Positions 6,321 through 9,199 of a DNA stretch of 9,199 nt are shown piece after piece. Where the stretch lies: contig JAEDHB010000049.1 in NCBI GenBank assembly GCA_016297265.1, positions 1 through 9,199 of the forward strand, written 5' to 3'. The position numbers and the translations under genes are program-made. The notes below the pieces were generated by a model that ran no database searches, was not told where the DNA came from, and saw nothing but the letters and a program-made list of their open reading frames with translations. Within the stretch, counting starts at the first letter, position 1. Each line of letters starts with the position of its first letter. The DNA comes from Butyrivibrio sp. (GTDB taxonomy: Bacteria; Bacillota; Clostridia; Lachnospirales; Lachnospiraceae).

Positions 6321-7349
6321 TTATTTACCAAAACCGCAATTCGGATATGTGCATACATCGCAGGACAGACACAATCCGCCCTCGCCCATCGCATTGATAT
6401 CCTGTTCGGTTATCCTTATATCTGCGGCGATTCTCGGCAGTATCAGGTCAAAAATTGTTCTTTTTGCATACATCACGCACCCCGGAAGTCCCATAACCGG
6501 AATTCTTTTGTTACTCTTTTCCATATATGCCAGCATGAACATTGCTCCCGGCAGCACGGGTGCTCCGTAGGTAACAATATCCGCTCCGGTGTTTTTGATT
6601 GCGAACGGCGTCCTGTCATCCGGATCCACACTCATTCCGCCGGTGACAATCACCATATCAAGTCCCTTATCAATCATGGCATTGATATGGGAAGTAATGA
6701 TTTCATGCTCATCACCAACCACAACATGCTCGCATGCTTCAATCCCGTATTCCTCGAGTTTTTCAATGACAACCGGGGAAAAAGTATCCTCGATAAGTCC
6801 CTTACATACCTCGCTTCCGCTTGTGATTATTCCTGCTTTTTTCAGCACATATGGTTTTACGGAAAAAATATTCTTCCCTCCTGCAAGGTCTTTGGCCTGA
6901 TTCATCCTCTCCTCTTCAATAACGAGAGGGATAACCCTGGTGCCTGCTAACTTGTCCCCTCTTTTCACGGGAAATCCTCCATGTCTTCCCGCAATCATCA
7001 TTTGTCCCAGGGAATTAATCCCCTGCAAAATATCACGTTCTATCTCCAGAACCCCATCACAATCCGCAATAAGCTCTATTTTTCCCTCTTTGACATCACT
7101 GCCGTGGACATTGTCACCGGCGCATATATCATAGAGTATTTTTGCTGCTTCATTTTCATGTAGCATGCCTTCTTCTTTTTCCCAGATATAGAGATGTTCC
7201 TTGCCCACCGAAAGCAATACCTCTATATCCTCCTCCGTCACAATATGCCCCTTTCTGAAAACAGCATCCTTTGTAACACCTCTGATTATCTGCGTAATAT
7301 CATGACACAATACGCATCCCACTGCATCCTCTGTACGAATAAGCTTCAT
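6321..7349 (-). CDS. MoeA-like molybdopterin-binding protein with Cys-rich tail
   Basis: This 342-residue protein belongs to the clostridial MoeA-like group with a MoCF_biosynth (molybdopterin-binding) domain, shorter than true MoeA (about 400). The N-terminal half (MKLIRTEDAVGCVLCHDITQ at 1-20, GVTKDAVFRKGHIVTEED at 24-41) resembles MoeA domain starts. The MoCF domain at about 170-310 has AGIITSGSEVCKG, VGDEHEII, VTGGMSVDPDDRTP at 235-248 and VMGLPGCVMYAKRTIFDLILPR at 285-306. The extreme C-terminus carries four cysteines, C327, C330, C333 and C338 (CLSCDVCTYPNCGFGK), likely to bind metal or an Fe-S cluster. The role is inferred: cofactor handling or metal insertion. The frame extends to an ATG at 7418 that overlaps the previous stop (ATGA), but that codon lacks a ribosome binding site. 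ATG 7349 has AGGAG (7362-7358) 8 bases upstream. Confidence 0.85.
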   Translation of the reverse strand: MKLIRTEDAVGCVLCHDITQIIRGVTKDAVFRKGHIVTEEDIEVLLSVGKEHLYIWEKEEGMLHENEAAKILYDICAGDNVHGSDVKEGKIELIADCDGVLEIERDILQGINSLGQMMIAGRHGGFPVKRGDKLAGTRVIPLVIEEERMNQAKDLAGGKNIFSVKPYVLKKAGIITSGSEVCKGLIEDTFSPVVIEKLEEYGIEACEHVVVGDEHEIITSHINAMIDKGLDMVIVTGGMSVDPDDRTPFAIKNTGADIVTYGAPVLPGAMFMLAYMEKSNKRIPVMGLPGCVMYAKRTIFDLILPRIAADIRITEQDINAMGEGGLCLSCDVCTYPNCGFGK

Positions 7350-7357
7350 TTCAACAT

Positions 7358-7362
7358 CTCCT
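7358..7362 (-). promoter_or_regulatory. Ribosome binding site that fixes the MoeA-like start
   Basis: AGGAG on the minus strand, 8 bases before ATG 7349. No comparable site precedes the upstream in-frame ATG at 7418, so the shorter protein is preferred. The site lies just after an inverted repeat (7367-7416), whose folding could affect its access. Confidence 0.75.
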
Positions 7363-7366
7363 GCAA

Positions 7367-7416
7367 GAGAAACTGTCACACAATAATCCGACGTGACTAC
7401 TATGTGACAGTTGCTC
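7367..7416. repeat. Inverted repeat between the TrkA fragment and the MoeA-like gene
   Basis: Arms AACTGTCACA (7371-7380) and TGTGACAGTT (7403-7412) are a perfect 10-bp inverted repeat. After one mismatch three more pairs follow (GAG 7367-7369 with CTC 7414-7416). The spacer is 22 bases and arm centres are 32 bases apart. The right edge overlaps the stop codon of the TrkA fragment; the left edge is about 5 bases from the next ribosome binding site. There is no T-run after it on the minus strand, so it does not look like a terminator. Confidence 0.8.
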
Positions 7417-7756
7417 ATAATATTTTGATCTTACTCTGATTGGTATACTCAGGGTTTCGGATTCGTGCAATGGTATGCAGCTTCGGATTCATACCATGTG
7501 CAGTCATACAGCACAAAAGATTGAGCTCATCTGCGTCAGCCGTTGCAATCAACAGTTTTGCGTCCTTTACCCCTGCCTGTTGTAAGGTATCCATTGTCGC
7601 ACAATTCCCCTGAACTGTCATAACATCAAAGGATTCCTCCAGTTTTTCAAGCACTGAGGAATTGAAGTCAATCAACGTGATATCATATCCCTCCGATGAT
7701 AATTGTTTTGTAAGAGAAGCTCCAACCTTTCCGGCCTCCGCAATAATAATTTTCAT
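7415..7756 (-). CDS. Truncated TrkA-like RCK N-domain (NAD-binding), possibly decayed
   Basis: The 113 residues match only the first Rossmann (RCK/TrkA-N) domain of TrkA, the cytosolic regulatory subunit of K+ uptake systems, normally about 450 residues with two such domains. Recognisable parts are MKIIIAEAGKVGASL at 1-15, the acidic end of beta 2 (LID, D30), VQGNCATMDTLQQAGVKDAKLLIA at 48-71 and HTIARIRNPEY at 94-104. After RNPEYTNQ the chain ends in SKIKIL and a stop; no TrkA-like sequence continues in any frame, so this is loss, not a simple frameshift. The first Gly of the GxGxxG nucleotide motif is replaced by Glu (E7), one base change from GGG. The start at 7756 has GGAG 7 bases upstream; the longer frame to 7825 would begin inside the promoter. 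It is the first gene of the molybdopterin operon. It may be a remnant or a small stand-alone nucleotide-binding protein. Confidence 0.75.
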   Translation of the reverse strand: MKIIIAEAGKVGASLTKQLSSEGYDITLIDFNSSVLEKLEESFDVMTVQGNCATMDTLQQAGVKDAKLLIATADADELNLLCCMTAHGMNPKLHTIARIRNPEYTNQSKIKIL

Positions 7757-7787
7757 ACCATTTCTCCATGCGAATAGAATTATCACA

Positions 7788-7816
7788 ATTATATCACTAT
7801 GCAGCATTTTCATCAA
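7788..7816 (-). promoter_or_regulatory. Promoter of the trkA-fragment/molybdopterin operon
   Basis: Minus-strand -35 TTGATG (7816-7811), a 17-base spacer and -10 TATAAT (7793-7788). The -10 is preceded by TGA, making an extended TGnTATAAT box. The predicted start is near 7781, giving a leader of about 25 bases to ATG 7756. Gaps of 65, 22 and 23 bases separate the following genes and I see no other strong promoter inside the operon, so this one probably drives all four. Confidence 0.8.
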
Positions 7817-7832
7817 GCATGCCAATATCGGC

Positions 7833-7873
7833 TATTTACCCGTATTTTTTCAATATTTCCCACTGTATTTCCC
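7833..7873. repeat. Three short direct repeats TATTTnCCC upstream of the divergent promoter
   Basis: TATTTACCC (7833-7841), TATTTCCC (7854-7861) and TATTTCCC (7866-7873) on the plus strand, at steps of 21 and 12 bases. The nearest copy lies 17 bases upstream of the -35 box of the molybdopterin operon. They could be regulator sites, but short pyrimidine-rich repeats arise by chance in such DNA. Confidence 0.3.
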
Positions 7874-7926
7874 GCTTTTTGCCGGATAATTCAGGGATTG
7901 TTTCATCATTTGCATACGGCTTTCAT

Positions 7927-7966
7927 TTCCAAAAGCTTAAAAATTTTAAGTTTTTGGAATTTTTTA
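7927..7966 (+). terminator. Large AT-rich palindrome with T-run upstream of carB (terminator or attenuator-like)
   Basis: Arms TTCCAAAAGCTTAAAA (7927-7942) and TTTTAAGTTTTTGGAA (7944-7959) are complementary over 16 positions, with one G-U pair on the plus strand and a single central base. The run TTTTTT (7960-7965) follows directly, the layout of an intrinsic terminator in the plus direction only. No plus-strand gene ends here: the neighbour to the left is divergent. It may therefore act as a leader attenuator for carB, or as an operator upstream of the -10 at 7991. Confidence 0.55.
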
Positions 7967-7996
7967 CTGTATTATTTTATCCGAATGCTTTATAAT
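7967..7996 (+). promoter_or_regulatory. Probable carB promoter (good -10, weak -35)
   Basis: TATAAT at 7991-7996 is a perfect -10 box, followed 31 bases later by the carB start. The expected -35 place (about 7967-7973, CTGTATT) matches consensus poorly, so an activator or another upstream promoter may be involved. Predicted transcription start is near 8003, with a leader of about 25 bases. Confidence 0.5.
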
Positions 7997-8027
7997 GTAA
8001 TGGAATAAATTTGCAAGGAGATATATT

Positions 8028-9199
8028 ATGCCAAAAAGAGAAGATATTAATAAGATACTTATTATTGGTTCAGGTCCTATCATCATTGGTCAGGCATGTG
8101 AGTTCGACTACTCCGGAACTCAGGCATGTAAGGCACTCCGCAAACTCGGATACCAGATAGTATTGGTTAATTCCAATCCTGCAACAATTATGACAGACCC
8201 GGAAATTGCTGACATCACATACATTGAACCTCTCAATGTTGAACGTCTCGAAAGTATTATCGCCAAGGAAAGACCGGATGCACTTCTTCCAAATCTCGGA
8301 GGACAGTCAGGTCTTAATCTTTGTGCTGAATTAGCAAGTGCAGGTGTTCTCGATAAATATAATGTTCAGGTCATCGGTGTACAGGTTGATGCAATCGAAC
8401 GCGGTGAAGACCGTATCGAATTCAAGAAGTCGATGGATGCAATTGGCATTGAGATGGCAAGAAGTGAAGTTTCCTACAGCGTAGAGGAGGCTCTTGCCAT
8501 AGCAGATAAATTGGGATACCCTGTTGTTCTTCGTCCGGCTTACACCATGGGTGGCGCCGGAGGCGGTCTTGTATATAATAAAGAAGAACTCAAAACAGTA
8601 TGCGCAAGAGGTCTTCAGGCCAGTCTCGTAGGTCAGGTTCTCGTTGAAGAATCAATTCTCGGCTGGGAAGAGCTTGAATTAGAAGTTGTTCGTGATGCTG
8701 AAGGCAACATGATTACTGTATGTTTCATCGAAAACATCGACCCTCTTGGAGTTCATACCGGTGATTCATTCTGTGCAGCACCGATGTTAACCATCTCTGA
8801 AGAACTTCAGGCAAGACTTCAGGAGCAGGCATACCGAATCGTTGATTCCGTACAAGTAATCGGCGGAACCAATGTACAGTTTGCTCATGACCCTGTTTCT
8901 GATCGTATCGTAGTAATCGAGATTAATCCGAGAACCTCCAGATCCTCAGCCCTTGCAAGTAAAGCAACCGGTTTCCCGATTGCCCTTGTATCCGCAATGT
9001 TGGCTGCAGGACTTACTCTGGATGAAATTCCATGCGGTAAATACGGCACTCTTGATAAATACTATCCTGACGGAGATTACGTGGTAATCAAATTCGCTAG
9101 ATGGGCATTCGAGAAATTCAAAGGTGCAGAAGATAAACTGGGTACTCAGATGCGTGCCGTTGGTGAAGTAATGAGTATCGGTAAGACATATAAAGAAGC
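8028..9199 (+). CDS. carB: Carbamoyl-phosphate synthase large subunit (3' end beyond window)
   Basis: CarB uses two ATP, bicarbonate and ammonia (from CarA) to make carbamoyl phosphate for arginine and pyrimidine synthesis in the cytosol. The first 390 of roughly 1,070 residues are present: the N-terminal pre-ATP-grasp domain with IIGSGPIIIGQACEFDYSGT at 12-31, then most of the carboxyphosphate ATP-grasp domain with PVVLRPAYTMGGAGGG, EESILGWEELELEVVRD and the metal-binding EINPRTSRSSALASKATG. The reading frame is intact to the right edge. The start ATG at 8028 has AAGGAG (8015-8020) 7 bases upstream. carA, usually just before carB, is absent on this side; the gene next to it is divergent. The gene therefore seems to head its own transcript. 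Confidence 0.97.
   Translation, partial: MPKREDINKILIIGSGPIIIGQACEFDYSGTQACKALRKLGYQIVLVNSNPATIMTDPEIADITYIEPLNVERLESIIAKERPDALLPNLGGQSGLNLCAELASAGVLDKYNVQVIGVQVDAIERGEDRIEFKKSMDAIGIEMARSEVSYSVEEALAIADKLGYPVVLRPAYTMGGAGGGLVYNKEELKTVCARGLQASLVGQVLVEESILGWEELELEVVRDAEGNMITVCFIENIDPLGVHTGDSFCAAPMLTISEELQARLQEQAYRIVDSVQVIGGTNVQFAHDPVSDRIVVIEINPRTSRSSALASKATGFPIALVSAMLAAGLTLDEIPCGKYGTLDKYYPDGDYVVIKFARWAFEKFKGAEDKLGTQMRAVGEVMSIGKTYKE

Noticed and set aside
6299..6394. Longer MoaA beginning inside the preceding gene
   Set aside because: The added 32 residues overlap the Cys tail of the MoeA-like gene and match nothing in MoaA; the family N-terminus starts at 6298.
7350..7418. ATGA start-stop overlap giving a longer MoeA-like protein
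   Set aside because: No ribosome binding site before 7418, the added residues do not resemble the family, and AGGAG precedes the ATG at 7349.
7416..7440. Simple frameshift as the cause of the short TrkA
   Set aside because: Reading the other two frames after RNPEYTNQ gives no TrkA-like sequence before the next gene, so the rest of the gene is missing.
7768..8008. Plus-strand open frames of 69-75 codons in the divergent region
   Set aside because: They lack ribosome binding sites, are rich in Phe, Ile and Ser as expected from AT-rich pyrimidine DNA, and overlap the two promoters and the palindrome.
7757..8027. Riboswitch, T-box or Mo-cofactor RNA in the divergent region
   Set aside because: Leaders from both predicted promoters are only about 25 bases, too short for these elements, and I see none of their conserved cores.
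1..9199. CRISPR array, tRNA, rRNA, insertion sequence or phage genes
   Set aside because: No spaced repeat array, cloverleaf, transposase or integrase motifs seen; the only tandem repeat is coding, with no spacers.

Overview
The window looks like a piece of chromosome from a low-GC, anaerobic Firmicute of class Clostridia. Lachnospiraceae is my best guess, from the AT-rich intergenic DNA, the strong AAGGAGG-type ribosome binding sites, the four-subunit pyruvate:ferredoxin oxidoreductase and the style of the carB and molybdopterin proteins. This placement is inference; there is no rRNA or other marker gene here.

Layout, left to right. (1) Positions 1-1193, plus strand: the 3' part of a membrane protein gene. 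It has a Pro/Glu/Tyr-rich cytosolic region made of 105-bp tandem repeats, then a four-cysteine zinc ribbon, one transmembrane helix and an extracytoplasmic domain. A hairpin at 1206-1238 ends it and also ends the opposing operon. (2) Positions 1249-4255, minus strand: a tightly coupled operon for a four-subunit 2-oxoacid (probably pyruvate):ferredoxin oxidoreductase, in the order gamma, delta, alpha, beta. It has a near-consensus sigma-A promoter at 4298-4326. (3) Positions 4344-7756, minus strand: a second operon starting from an extended -10 promoter at 7788-7816. Its first gene is a truncated TrkA NAD-binding domain. Then come a MoeA-like molybdopterin-binding protein with a cysteine-rich tail, MoaA, and a MOSC-MogA fusion. 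(4) Positions 7757-8027: a divergent intergenic region with a large AT-rich palindrome followed by a T-run. (5) Positions 8028-9199, plus strand: the first 390 codons of carB, which runs off the window.

How the genes work together. The por genes encode one complete CoA-dependent, TPP and Fe-S enzyme linking pyruvate and acetyl-CoA to ferredoxin. The second operon holds part of molybdenum cofactor synthesis: MoaA for the first step, MogA for molybdopterin adenylylation, plus MOSC and MoeA-like domains probably used in metal insertion, sulfur handling or cofactor delivery. MoaC, MoaD, MoaE and canonical MoeA are not in the window and must be elsewhere if the pathway is complete. carB is for arginine/pyrimidine synthesis and is not obviously linked to its neighbours.

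Most of the window is ordinary metabolism. The more unusual points are the TrkA remnant leading the Mo-cofactor operon, the inverted repeat just after it, the Cys tail of the MoeA-like protein, the MOSC-MogA fusion, the near-identical repeats of the zinc-ribbon protein, and the terminator-like palindrome ahead of a carB that has no carA beside it.
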